A program made the position numbers and the translations under genes. DNA of 64,000 nucleotides, taken from the NCBI GenBank assembly GCA_015179025.1, contig WHUX01000067.1, positions 124,001-188,000 of the forward strand. The letters run 5' to 3'. The first letter of the stretch is position 1, and every line of letters begins with the position of its first letter. The DNA comes from Terfezia claveryi (lineage: Eukaryota; Ascomycota; Pezizomycetes; Pezizales; Pezizaceae). The notes beneath the pieces are model-generated. The model saw only the letters and a list, made by a program, of their open reading frames with translations. It had not been told where the DNA came from and did not search any database. This document shows positions 34,395 through 45,966 of the stretch, piece by piece.

Positions 34395-34802
34395 ATAAAA
34401 TTTATGTTTTCATGTGACTACCGATATCGTGGCCTATTTCGCTATACAAACTGAGATTTCAGTATTCAAAGTGCCTTCCGTGAGTTCAGGGTAAGAGACG
34501 CCCCTTGTTATCATCCCTTCACCACCCAAATTGGAGTGCCCTGCGGGCTTCACACACCCCTCCTCGCAGTAGAATTTGACCCATGTCTGTTTTCTCCGGA
34601 AATTTTGGTATTCTGTTGTTGCGCCTCTACCAGATCTGCAAATCTACAAATCTTACTAGTTAGCCAAAAAAGATAGATAAGGAGAGATGATAGGCAAAAA
34701 AGAATATTGGCTCAGCTGGGAATTGAACCCAGATCATTCACCCTCTGCCTAGAATTAGCAGCTACCTACATAGTGAGAGTCATACCATTAGACCACTGTG
34801 CC
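34395..34802 (-). mobile_element. SINE copy M (full length)
   Basis: The head 34,709-34,802 is complete. The tail runs to lower coordinates through the same words as copies A and B (CTGAGATTTCAGTATTCA, CCTTGTTATCATC, GGCTTCACAC, GGTATTCTG), ending near 34,395. Length is about 408 bases, close to copy A. Confidence 0.8.
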
Positions 34803-35938
34803 TTTTTATGATTGGGCCCTACAAAGAAAGTATAATAAGTATGCGCAGTACAATCCTCGAGTCTGAATTATGCCATTTTTAAACCCACAAATTAGAGCGC
34901 CCGGTCAATGGTTGCAAACCCCCCCGCAGTATAATTGGACTCATGTCAGGAATGTCAAGTTTTCCTCCCTTTGGATTGACGCCGTTAGCGTCCACCACAC
35001 GACACACAGCTTCTCCCCCCCCCCAAAAAAAAAAAAGTAATATCGACACCTGTAGAACTCAACTCTTCCTTGGTATTATCTTTCATATGAATGGAGGATC
35101 GTAGGGCCCTACATGGACGGAACCAACGTTCTCCATTTGAGGGTCAAAAAAAAAAATAAAAAATAAACATCTTTGTTATATATACTGCCTTCAACTTCAA
35201 TCTCGAGTTCACTAGGAAGGGGTATACTGCATTGGTGCGATACTATAGTATACAGGCTTTCTTCCCAAGCACTGCATTCTGTATTCCGTCATGTTATTCG
35301 CGATACATTGTAATGCGACTTTGGCTTTTATATATGATAAACACCAACACGGATATTTCCCTATTTCGAGAATGATACTTAGGTCTACGGAGAATCCTGT
35401 TGCCTTTTCTCGGAAAGAAGACGTAATTTGAGCTATCCTATGCTATCCTTATGTGCCCGATATTTTGTTCGGTGCCTCATCTGACTGATTAATATTAGGG
35501 TAGGCCATTGACGAACGGCAGTGGCACTTACCCTGAGTTGGGACCGAAGTCTCAAAATGAAATGGTAACTGAAGAGGAAATATTACTGGCTCTAGGGGGT
35601 ACGAATACATCTTCTTCATACTACTGGCCGGTAGATATTTCCCTTCGAGAGTTTGGGACTGCTGTGATTAAGTGATAGCTAGGTGGTGAAGATGAAGACC
35701 AATTTATGATCAAGGTTGAAATCTGAATACGGAGCTGTGAGGTAAGTGAAGGAAGTGAGTTTGGCTCGAAGCTAGATATGCCAGTAGGCGCATTGAAGCT
35801 GCTACAGAACCTAGTGAGGTAGAACCCCGAACTCCGACCAAAGATAGCAAAGACATGATACGCACCAAACCAAGAACTTAATATAAAACACTTTAAAGAA
35901 TCACAATTGCTAATCAAGAGGTATTTATGCAGCCCGCT
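34803..35938. other. Intergenic, remnants only
   Basis: Near 34,890-34,990 there is a further piece of SINE tail (TTGCAAACCCCCCCGCAG.ATAATTGGACTCATGTC) without a head. No gene was recognised. The frame at 35,621-35,917 is unsupported. Confidence 0.45.
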
Positions 35939-38211
35939 TTAAGATATCGCCGTCGTCTCCCCATGACCTGTCTTCCCTGTCCGCTCTTTCCCCGACACCC
36001 CATCGGCACGGCGCACTGCCTTCTCCTTCCCCTTTTTCCCCGGCCACCTTTCCAGATCCTTCCTCACTTCATCGTCTAACCCCTGAAACCACCTCCCAAT
36101 CCTCCTAATATACTCCTCTTCCTCCACGCCCCACTCTACCGGCGGGCCATTAACAACCGCTACCTTCTCTCTCCCAAATTCCTTCCAAACTGCATACGCA
36201 CAAGTATCCGTACTGATCGCCATTAAGTTCCTCTCCTGGGATATAATCTACCTCGCGTGTCAAAATCAGCTTACTTTCCATACTTTCTATTTACGCTTGC
36301 CGTAGCAAAGGGGCGAGTGGCTGAATACTATGCGCACCTTAAAATTCCTTAATAGCACACAATCTCCCACCTCTACCTTCGGCAATGCATCCTTCCTTGG
36401 CCTAAACACGCTCACAGTAATCCCAAGGGGCCGACTAGAGTCAACGACTCTCATACTCATGAAATAATCCCTCTGACCCCGTTTCGCACGCTCGATAGGT
36501 TTGGTCCGACAAACGACGCCGATGAAGTCCTGTATGTGGCCCCAGGTCAGGTGTGAAAGTGGGGGGAAGTCAGACAACTACCATCCATAGGGGTTAGCAG
36601 TTGTATAGGTTCTCGAAGACAGGGAACAAAGGGTACAAACAACAGTGGTTAATCCTGATTGGAAGCCCCCGAAGGCGGCCGATTGGGACATATTATCAGA
36701 CTGTGTTTGGGTTGTGGACTGGGTTGTATCATGCGTAAGTAAATCATCGAGGACTCTTGTGGTGCTGCGGGGTACCGACAAAAGGTTGTCTTCCTCTCCT
36801 TGTTTCTCTCCATCTCCCTGCGCTGTATCTTCTTCCCAATCCGCATCATTGTCTTCCTCATTGTCCCCCCCAGCGGGGCATCTTCCCTAATAGCACATTC
36901 AACCATGGCTTCCCCAGGTAATAGTGAAGGCGCCTTGACTCTCCCATCTTCCTGCTCTCCCTGCATCACCATGCCCCTAGGTAACTCGCTCCCTACCGTC
37001 TGCACATTTCTTAACGGACTCGGCTGCACTGCCGGGGACCTTCCCCTACTTCTATTCCCTGTGGAATCATACCCTGAACTTTGCGATCCTGATACTACGG
37101 CTTCAGGTTCTGTCATCGATGTACCCAACCTCTCCTCGTGTACAAGATGCCCCTTTGACCCCGAAAAATCCACATCCGGCTTGGCGGGGGTAGATGTCTC
37201 CCTGTAATCTGAAAAATTCAGCTCACCATGCTCGGGTGAGACTAATGTCCGGCCGCAGGGTTTAATTTTGGGTGAGTCAGGGGGTTCTTGACTTTGATGC
37301 AATTGTTGTTGATCTGAATCTGTGATGCTAACGGTGGGGAGTGACGGAGAAGGTATGTCCACTCTTGAAACAGGTGTTTCATCTATTTTGTCATGCTCAG
37401 ATAAGGCCTCAACGGACCCTTCCCACTGCGAATCCCCAGCAACACTGCTTCCCTTATTACTCTCAGATGATGGTAGATCCTCCTCATTCCCTCTAATCAC
37501 CCTATACCTCCCCATGCTAAACCTCGGCCTCTTCCTCACGGGCTCCACCCCCGCCTTCTCTCTCTCTTCCCTCTCCATCTCCCTTAACAGCTCCTCATCA
37601 TCAAACAACTCCCGTGCATCCTCTCGAGCTGGCGTATACTCCATCCTCCTACCCATACTTCCGGTAGGAAGCTTCCACTCCCTCTGACTCCCCCCAGAAA
37701 TCCCTGACCCCGCTGGGCTCACCCCTGTGTCACTTTGACCCTCGTCTGCATCCTCCAACACCTTCGGTTTCTCTTCCCCGCCCTCAACCTTTACCTCTTC
37801 TCCTCTAACCCACCCTGTAACCCCCCCTTCAAACTTCAAACTCCAACCCAACTCCCTTCCTTCTTTCACATTCTTCAACTTAAACCACCCACCCCGCTCC
37901 AGCCCCAGAATGAGCTTATCTCCAATCTGCAACTCCCTCGATGCAACCTCTCTAGCTGCCCTGCCATGAAAGCTTATCCTCAACTGGCCTTTATCTGCAC
38001 GTCGGCGAGGATCTTCTTCAGCGAGGACCAGACGGAGGGTTTGCGTAGTGCTAGAATAGGGGAAGAGGAGGGCAATAATGCCGCTGATGAATGTAGGGGA
38101 GGTTGACAGATCGGTGCTTGTAGGAGGAAGAGCGCAGATGGGAACAACAGTTATAGCTTTACCGTTGAACCGAATGCGGGGTGGCGATGCAATGGGATCG
38201 TCTGGATCCAT
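35939..38211 (-). CDS. Telomeric ssDNA-binding OB-fold protein (POT1/Cdc13 type)
   Basis: Minus-strand exons 38211-36641, 36577-36338 and 36247-35939. Introns of 63 nt (GTTTGT...GCTAAC...TAG) and 90 nt (GTGCGC...GGTAG) are both phase 0. The joined C-terminus is a Telo_bind OB fold (residues ~525-650): LSDFPPLSHLTW, RAKRGQRDYFMSMRVVDSS, VEVGDCVLLRNFK, then IISQERNLMAISTDTCAYAVW. The N-terminal ~140 residues look like a second OB-type domain. The middle is disordered and acidic. N-OB, linker and C-terminal DNA-binding OB resembles Cdc13 more than POT1, whose Telo_bind fold is N-terminal. Predicted role: binding the G-rich 3' overhang in CST or shelterin. The first exon changes frame inside a seven-G run (plus strand C run 36,865-36,871). 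Adding one base gives a continuous 706-aa protein with the acidic stretch EEDNDADWEED. Confidence 0.8.
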
Positions 38212-40089
38212 TGGAGTGCGTTTGGCTTTGTAACGTTATATTCAGATGTAGCTTTTATTCATGTATTCGAGTTATGTAATCGTGGCCGTTAGGGCCGCGG
38301 CGTGCGGATTATCGATTTACAACCGGGCTCATATTATTCTTGCATCATCATGAACATATCGATAGAAACGCGAATACCATAACAACGCAAAAATATCATA
38401 TTAATGCCAATAGCATATCAACGCGGATATCATAAAGACGCGAATCCGAAGTCATGATGCCAATTTCGCGCCATGCAGTTCGGCCTTAATAAACCATCCC
38501 CCCTACAAATAGGTTATGCAGGGTGCTTCACTTGTATGATCGTAACGAGGAAAAACCACTCGTTTTTGACCCAGTCCAGGAGCTTATGAGGGGTTGTGGA
38601 AGAGGGTGCAATCCGCTTGATTGGTGCATTTACTTCCTATGAGCGAAACATAATAAATAGACAAACAAATCCCCATCCTAAAGTATGTGGAAAGTACTGT
38701 ACATACCAGATGATATTTGGTATGGAGACGGAGCTGGGGGGAGTAAGAGAGCAAATTCCAATGCGCTTCGGTTATGAAAACGTATGGATCAATTACAGCA
38801 CTCAAATACATTGTTGGAGGAGAGACATTGGGAAGTTTTGGAAGAATCTTGCGAATATTATTGGGAGTTGTAGGTAGATAACTCGTCATGACGAGGGCCC
38901 CCCCCCCCACCCCTGGTTCATTTCTAGATGATATATCCAAGATACTAACTTTTCAAAGTGCTTAGAGAGACGTTGCAGGTAGATGATTCCAGACAGGAAC
39001 TATGTACATTATTTCGACAAATGCTCAATCAACCAATTGTAGGTAGGTTTTCATACACCTTTATATGAAATTGCATCCGTTGCGGATCTTAACAACGTTC
39101 TAGCACCTGTGAAGTTCTTTATTCATGTTCTTCTATGCCTCAATTTTAACTTTTTGCCACCTAGTATATGCTCTTATGCAGTATGCATGCATGCCTGTAC
39201 ACACTCTTTGTACTGTATTAATATAGGGTATGTATATTTCATGTACCTGCATATATCTATTAGTTTGTACATTGAGCCCTCGGCTACATATTTTTTGCCA
39301 GCGGCGTCACCATATGCTTCATGATTAGAACTTACATACATAATATATGCTTCATATGCTACAGAGCATTGCTCAATCTCCCGTCGCAGCACTGATATAC
39401 TTAAATACTTATATACAGGTCCATTCCGCTTACACCAGGTTAAATATCGCACCTGGGCTTGTCCACCGAATGAGCTTATCAGTTTTGCTTTGTGTGATTC
39501 CTTTTTAATTGAGAATTTTAAGCAGTTAGAGTTTTTTTTTCGAACTACCAAATTTAGCCAAACTGAGGCACGATATTCTTCGATATATTGTGATATGAGG
39601 GCAAGATGGTCAGATTGTTAAATTGATACTCCTACATCCTATATCAAGATGTACTATATTCACCAAGTAAAAAAGAAAAAAAAAATACCAACCAAACATC
39701 TACATAACTACTTTGTATTTTTTTTTTTCTTAGATAATTTCAGTACTCGTATTCAGACAGATAGGCCTATGACGACCCAGCTTATTGTCCCAGGAGATTA
39801 TTTATCCAACCCCAGGCCCCCTGTATCTACCTATAAGACCAGATACCCCTAGAAAGAAAATTACAAAGAATCCCAAACTCTGGTGACAGGTCCCAATTAT
39901 GTCTCATTGTTCGGAAGCACTTCCCTACCAATCCTTAAATTAACTACCTCCTTCCTGAGCCGACTTTGTATTTTCAACAGCCACCTAATGCTCATATGGT
40001 AATCTCTATCCCTCTATTATGCTCCAGAAACACATAGCTAGTTTGGCTTTGAAGTTATCGCTCCCGCACAGCCACACCCTCTCGAGCAG
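38212..40089. other. Intergenic, no gene recognised
   Basis: AT-rich with short ATATCA-type repeats upstream of the telomere gene (38,350-38,460, the words AACGCG..TATCATA repeated). Nothing else supportable. Confidence 0.4.
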
Positions 40090-40227
40090 TGGTTTTCGCG
40101 GTGGTGGTGCAAATGGCCCCCGGCCTCCCACGCTGGGGACAGATTTCCCAACGGGCCGGCGCCGGCCTGGACCAGACATACCTCGGCCGGGGCCTGGACC
40201 GCCTGGACCGCCTGGACTGGCCTGCAT
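40090..40227. repeat. GC-rich GGCCTG minisatellite, left part
   Basis: Dense GGCCTGGAC / GCCTGGACC words end at GGCCTGCAT and resume beyond the LINE insert at 41,031-41,220 with the same words. Probably one array split by the insertion. Confidence 0.7.
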
Positions 40228-41030
40228 TTTTTTTTTTTTTTAATTGGTACCCTGTTAGGGGGGCCATGAGGAGCCACCCGGAATTCCAGGTGGATTCAAG
40301 TTAATCTGCCAAACGCTACATAGCGGCTAAATACGAATAGCCAAATAACATAAAGCAGGAGGAGGCCCCATGCTGTCATTAACGGACAAGCCGATGACCC
40401 GAGGGCCTGACTGAGCCTCTCCAAAAAAACTCGTGAAAGATGAAATTGAAAGAAATAGGAACGCTAGCAAATCCTGAGATCTCGTGACAAAGGGAATCGT
40501 AAAAGGACGCTTTTAAGTGAGCTCGTGATATAACAACTTGAAGAATGCCTCTGTGGCCTCGAAAGTCTCTTTTCTTTTTTTTCAAAATTTTTTTTCTCTC
40601 TCGCCTTCTTTTCCCCATTCCTGCTTATCCAGCTCTACCCAACTGCTCTTTTCCCCTAGTAGGGGCCTTCTGAAATGGTTGAAACGTGGGCAGACGAAGG
40701 TGATGTGGTCGCCGGTTTCCTCGGTGTACGCCTCGGTGTGTCCGCAGGCACAGCTTTCTGACTCTGCCTTCACAATGCGGTGAAGCCAGCTTTTCTGGGG
40801 CCCCCTGTTGGTCCGTAGCCAGGTGTAGGCTGATAGGGCATGGCGGTCCCACTCGACCCTCCTGAGTCCTGACTCCATACCCTGCTCTACATGCTGGCCT
40901 CCTTGCGAGCTGCCTTGGAGGTAGCGCGGAGCCCCCCTCTGTAGTAGTCCTGGTGATGTCCGAGCTTGCTCCCAGGTGGGACTTCAGGCTCGCCGTGCGG
41001 CCTGCCTTCTCGTTGCCCTCGATGAGGACC
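40228..41030 (-). mobile_element. 5'-truncated LINE (RT ORF2 end, 3' UTR, poly-A)
   Basis: On the minus strand this reads from a truncated 5' end near 41,030 through the ORF2 C-terminus (ARKEASM..., then 40,878-40,582: EWDRHALSAYTWLRTNRGPQ region, CACGH...ETGDHITFVCP) to a 3' UTR like that at 27,490-27,850 and a 15-base poly-A (plus-strand T run 40,227-40,241). GGCCTGCAT stands on both sides (40,219-40,227; 41,031-41,039), a likely target-site duplication, although the surrounding array is itself GGCCTG-rich. The Tad1/CgT1-type C-terminus suggests the same family as the fragment at 27.2 kb. Confidence 0.72.
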
Positions 41031-41220
41031 GGCCTGCATGGCCTGGGCCGCTGGACCGGCCTGCATAGCCTGCATGGCCTAGACTGGCCTGGACTGGCCT
41101 GCGTGGCCTAGAGGCCGGCCCAGACCACCACATCTCCGCCGGGGACGGTCCAGGCTGTTTCAGACCAGCACGGACCTTGGCCGGCTACCCAGGCCTCCGG
41201 CGGCCTGGAGGGCGGCCTGG
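41031..41220. repeat. GC-rich GGCCTG minisatellite, right part
   Basis: About 190 bases of irregular GGCCTGCATGGCCT, GGACTGGCCTGG and CGGCC words continue the array at 40,090-40,227. Base composition is far above the surroundings. Confidence 0.7.
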
Positions 41221-42223
41221 CCCGTTGCGATCACTGGGCTCAGTCTGGGGATTCTCCCGTAAGGTAGATGTATGTCTCTCACGGATGATCGTCCTCGTTC
41301 CATATCCTAGCTCGGACACAGTAGGCAATGTGTTCTCTACTTGGAGAACTTCGCCCCCGCGATAGATAACCACGTTTTCCCTTACGGTACTAAGCAGGAT
41401 AAACATCTACCGCGCATGAGTCTACTAGCTCCTGTACCGATCCCATGCTTGCCCTTTGGACTCCGCCATACGGGCTGGGGATCTCAGAATGAATGAGCAA
41501 CCCCTTCCACCGTTAGTCGGGCTTTGCCTCTGTACCTTGAGCCTCAGTTCGCATGCATAAAGTGCTGCCTAGAGACTGTGCCCGCATCTATCCTGTCTGG
41601 CCAGAGGTAGATCACTCAGCCCTGACCACCGCTCAGCAACGCTATTAACGTCACTTTCCAGTAACCGCTAGCCATCGTGAAGGCCATGCTCACAACCCAT
41701 AAACACTACCTAGTGAGGAGTCACCAGTCTATACGCAGGTCCGGTCGATGAACACTTCGGGATGGCGTGGGCCGACGGCACCTCGCATCACAAAACTCGA
41801 GATCTCCTACACTCGAGTGGTGGACATCCAGCTAACCAACCGTGTAATGACCACTCCTCATCTGCAGATCTCAGAAGTTGGTTCCACGTCAAGGGCTGGC
41901 CTGCCCCATGTTTAACACGGGTCGGCTGGTTTTAAGACGTTCACTACCTGCGGGCCTTCTCGTCCCCCGATCTACGCTGCAGCGCGCGGGACCCGTGGTA
42001 TGTAGTCCTGGAATACACATCCCAGGCCAGGGACGCACCAGGCTCATAGCACGATACTTCTTTTTCTTCTGCTAAACGCACTTATTACACCATGGGTCCT
42101 CGCTCAACGAGACTCAGAACCTTGGAGCGTAATGCATACAGACTGCTATGAAGGTTTACAGGTCGCATTGTCCCCTGATCTCATATCCACTACCTTGCTC
42201 ACCTTCATCTGCCCCATATCCAC
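41221..42223. other. No gene recognised
   Basis: Moderate GC, no long frame. Likely old element sequence between the minisatellite and the gag-like remnant. Confidence 0.35.
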
Positions 42224-43010
42224 TTAGATCTTCATGGGGGTGCCACTCCTCAATTGCCATGGCAGTTGCCTCTGTCTGTTCTGTGGTTTCGGGGTTGGCA
42301 TCCGTCTCTTTGGTTCTGGCAATTTCCTCTGTCTTTTCCTCAGGGTTAGTGTCGATGGTGCCGCCTGAACTATCTCTGCGTACGTACGCACCGGTTGTAC
42401 TGTGGTTTCGGTGGTAACTCCCGCCCCTCTGGGGTTTTCTTCAGATAGTGATGGTGGCGGTGTGATGTACCGCATTGACGTAAATCCCTCCAGGCCGTCC
42501 CTCAGGCAGTGATGGTGGTGTTACTTGCGAGGCTGCCTCTACATACATGTTCTTTTCCTCTCCTAAAGCCGCATCCACTGTTACCAAAGTCATGTAGAAC
42601 TACGACCGCTTTCTAAACTCCTTGCCCAGCGATGCCATCATCAACCGCCGCTATGCAATTCTTCATTAAGCCTTCCGGCTCCTCTCTACCGTAGTGATAT
42701 CTCCTCTGGCAAATCCGCCTGTATATGTGCATCCTTCTGGAAGTGGTTGATTAGCCGGCCTCCCTCCTCCATTCCTAAAGTTTCCGCTAGATCCCACACC
42801 TTCATTTCCAACATCTCAAACATCCGGGTGCCTGAGGTTCTTCGCCCTCGCTCCTCTCCATCTCGGTCCTCTCTGCAGCTATATAGGCGGTGGTATAACT
42901 CCTAATTCCTCTAACAGCAGCCCAAATACGCTCGCCGCTCTTGTCTCCCTACCCATTCGCATGCACCTGTCTCATAGATCGCATTGGCATTTTAGTCCAG
43001 AGCCGAATTC
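42224..43010 (-). pseudogene. Retroelement gag-like (ORF1) remnant
   Basis: The minus frame 42,475-42,224 contains TVQPVRTYAEIVQ, a 'TYAEVV'-type word common near the start of fungal retroelement gag/ORF1 proteins, followed by a basic Pro/Gln-rich stretch. Upstream minus-strand pieces (MFEMLEMKVWDLAETLGMEE near 42,800) look like decayed coding sequence with several stops. Orientation agrees with the LINE at 40,228-41,030, but whether they were one element is unknown. Confidence 0.35.
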
Positions 43011-45966
43011 CATGTCATATTGCTGTTCTGCTGTACACCTTCTGCCTCGGGTACCACCTTTCTTTTCCCTTTCGCTGACATTCTTCTGAAACTCCTTTCG
43101 TTACTCCTCGTAGATAACGGGTGCCTGCTAATATTGTTCTTTATGGAGACAAAGACCATACCTTACATCCCAATCAATGGGTCGCAGATGTTATTAAAGA
43201 ATGAACCTCGTGTTCAGCTAGCTTGAAGATATTGCAAATTCCGTTTTTGTTTGAGGGTAATTATGTGCTCACTCAAGGTTCCTTTTTCGATCGTCGAAAC
43301 GCAGACTGGTGATGGCGAGGAGGGACGACAGGTACATGCGGGCGAAGTGAACTTTAGGTGTGTTCCATGCGCCAAGTGCTGTTGCGGATGTATCGAATAG
43401 TGCGTGGCTCTTCTCCGCAAATTTTAATGATGGTAAGTGCTTTGGCCTAACTTGGTGGGGTTGACCCCACTTCAAGAATGTCATCAATGGCGTTTGGTAG
43501 GCCTGCTAATCGAAGGGGTGGTTTTAATTGTGCCAGCTCGGTTGTCGCAGCTGCGGAGGATGATTGGGAGAACACAATCAATGTGTTGCCACAATGAAAA
43601 ATGAGGCAGGGTCACACTTCTGCCACCTAGGGGCATATATTGAACGCTGTCTGACTTGATGATGAAAGGTAATAATAACCGAGATTCATGACCCATATTC
43701 TATGCTCTGCCAGCGCAGCCATTATTCCGTTGTGTACCAACCGAGTGATGAAATAGCGAAGGTTATTTTGCAAGCACCTATTAGCGCCTGAATCTCCTCC
43801 ACCTGATACATGTGAATGTACATTAATTGGGTATCCTGGACATAGATCTATAGATCAAAACGGGGAGGAGGCACATACTTGAAGCTTGCAAATGTACGAA
43901 ACCTCCAGATCTCATCATCGGCCCGAACGGCCTAGTCCGATATGCATGAATAGCCTCGTAGTAAATCTTACAGAATCAGACCCGCTCTCTAGGGAGGCTG
44001 TGTTCGTCGAAAAATCCGTTCTCTCATGTTGGAGATTATTTCCCAAAGTTGATGTCGTTGCAGCTCTTAGATTTCGTTTCCAGCTAGGGTCGATTGATTG
44101 GGCTGTAGAGGCCGTTGCTTCCATGCGGCTCTGCGGTGTTGCCCAATCTGCTGCTAAGTCCGGCTAATCGTCGTTGGGGCGGGGTAGACCTCTGTAAACG
44201 CTTCTCCCCGCTGAAAAAAAATGGATATTGCTATTCCACCCGGTATTAGCTCCTGGTTGCATGTCTCGCAGGAGGCCTCTGTTCCGCCGAAAATTCCGCC
44301 GATCGCAGGTGATGAATGGGCCGGGCCGAAACTCCAGCACGTTTGAATAACCCTCCGCGTTACACTGGCGATTTAAGTCAAGCGAGTTCAGGGTAACTAG
44401 GCACAATACTAACAGTTCAGGGTAATGCCTTTCATACAATGTTAGACAGAAATATTTTCCCTTGCCAGGTATATAGTAACGGGACGCTGTGATGGATGTC
44501 ACGAATTTGTGCGAAAGTATTGGGTGACATTGACCCCCTACGTAACCTTGCTGCTTCGCTTATGCATGCACACGTGCAGCCAGCTTCTAGCTTTCGGATC
44601 AGAGTCCTGCATTCTTGCCAAAGAAATGCACCCCCTTGAAAATACCCCCCCTTCAAAAGAAAATTGGTTTATGTATACAGTCAACTCTTGCTATAACGGA
44701 CCTCGCTATAGCGGAACCCTTGCTATTTAAATGTTATGTAAATACACGTTACAATGGGCCCAGGCTATTGCTAACCTTGTAGTGCTATCTCTTTGTAATT
44801 GAATCGCCTTAGGGAAGCCCTGGTGAATGCCTATTTCTCCATATCGTAAAGAAAGCAATTAACATTTTGGCAGCAGGACATGGGTTGTAAAATAAGCACT
44901 TACCAGTAACGTTTTTAGAGATTCGTAGGTGGTGAGTTGTGATAGAGAAGTAGGCTATACATACATATATGCTATGCACCTATTGCTACTACACAAGTAC
45001 TCGTATAGCAGCGAACATACCAAATCTGAAAATTGGCGGACAGATTTGGCTTACCGTAGTCTCTTCCAACCAGACTAAGTCTCTTCCAGCCCCCCTCCCT
45101 AGGCTACCCGCGCACATTCAGCCATCCAAGAAATTACTTATGCAAGGGTATGCGAGTATTAGCGAATCTGAGGACAGCGTCGGAGCATATATGTACATAA
45201 GTTGCGGAAGACCCCATCGTGTTACCTCTGTGGCCAACGTTGTGCGGCAGCAGAATCAGGTGAACATTACTATTGCCCTTTAGTATATCTACCTAATTCA
45301 TATTAACAGCACTGTTAGCTTTTCGTAGTCAAATTATATGGATGTTTAATGTAACACCCCCAGTCGCTTTAATAATTAAATGGTTGATTATATATATATG
45401 TATATAAGTACTGTGTGAGCTAGAAATTGCAGTACTGAACTATTGGCTCTCACTGAGAAATTATGAGTTCTTATTAAACTCCGATACACGGGATTGGGCC
45501 TACAGACGGACGTCCTGCTGCCCCCCGATTGCTAGTTAGCGGCGAGACAAAAAGTTGCGCACACTGCATCTTTGTGGTGTGTCCGAGTAGTCCACTTGGG
45601 AGGAAAGCGATTATACATACTGCATGTACAGTACCTAGCCTCGTACCCCAGGTTAATATATTGTAGTGTTCGTGGCTGTGAGTTTCTTTAATACTCGTTT
45701 ATAGCAACTATCGCAGGATCTGAGCCACGTTGCAGGTGTGTAAGCTAACAACGCAGTCCGTATAATCTACTGAGTTCAAACTACATAACCAATAAAACTA
45801 TGAAGGAACCTAGTATATTTTCCAGAGGGGTGCACAGGATTATGTTCAGCCCCTTGATACTGTTGTATTCTTATTAATCCTTCCCTCAGGGTAAATAGAA
45901 TCGCAGATGATTTAGATGAGATTATTGAGGATGCGGCAGCAAAGGTAGGTAGGAAAGGGCTATAAT
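43011..45966. other. Intergenic with decayed elements
   Basis: No convincing gene. A minus-strand stretch near 43,430-43,270 (ALFDTSATALGAWNTPKVHF) has protein-like composition but no recognised family. At 44,678-44,715 the words CTTGCTATAACGGACC and CTCGCTATAGCGGA, after TATACAGTCAA, resemble a pogo/Tc1-type terminus. No matching second end was seen. Confidence 0.35.

Noticed and set aside
35621..35917. Additional C-terminal exon of the telomere gene
   Set aside because: The stop at 35,939 ends a well-supported exon, and this frame shows no family similarity.
43269..43487. Protein-like minus frame (ALFDTSATALGAWN)
   Set aside because: Suggestive composition only. Flanking frames break and no family was recognised.
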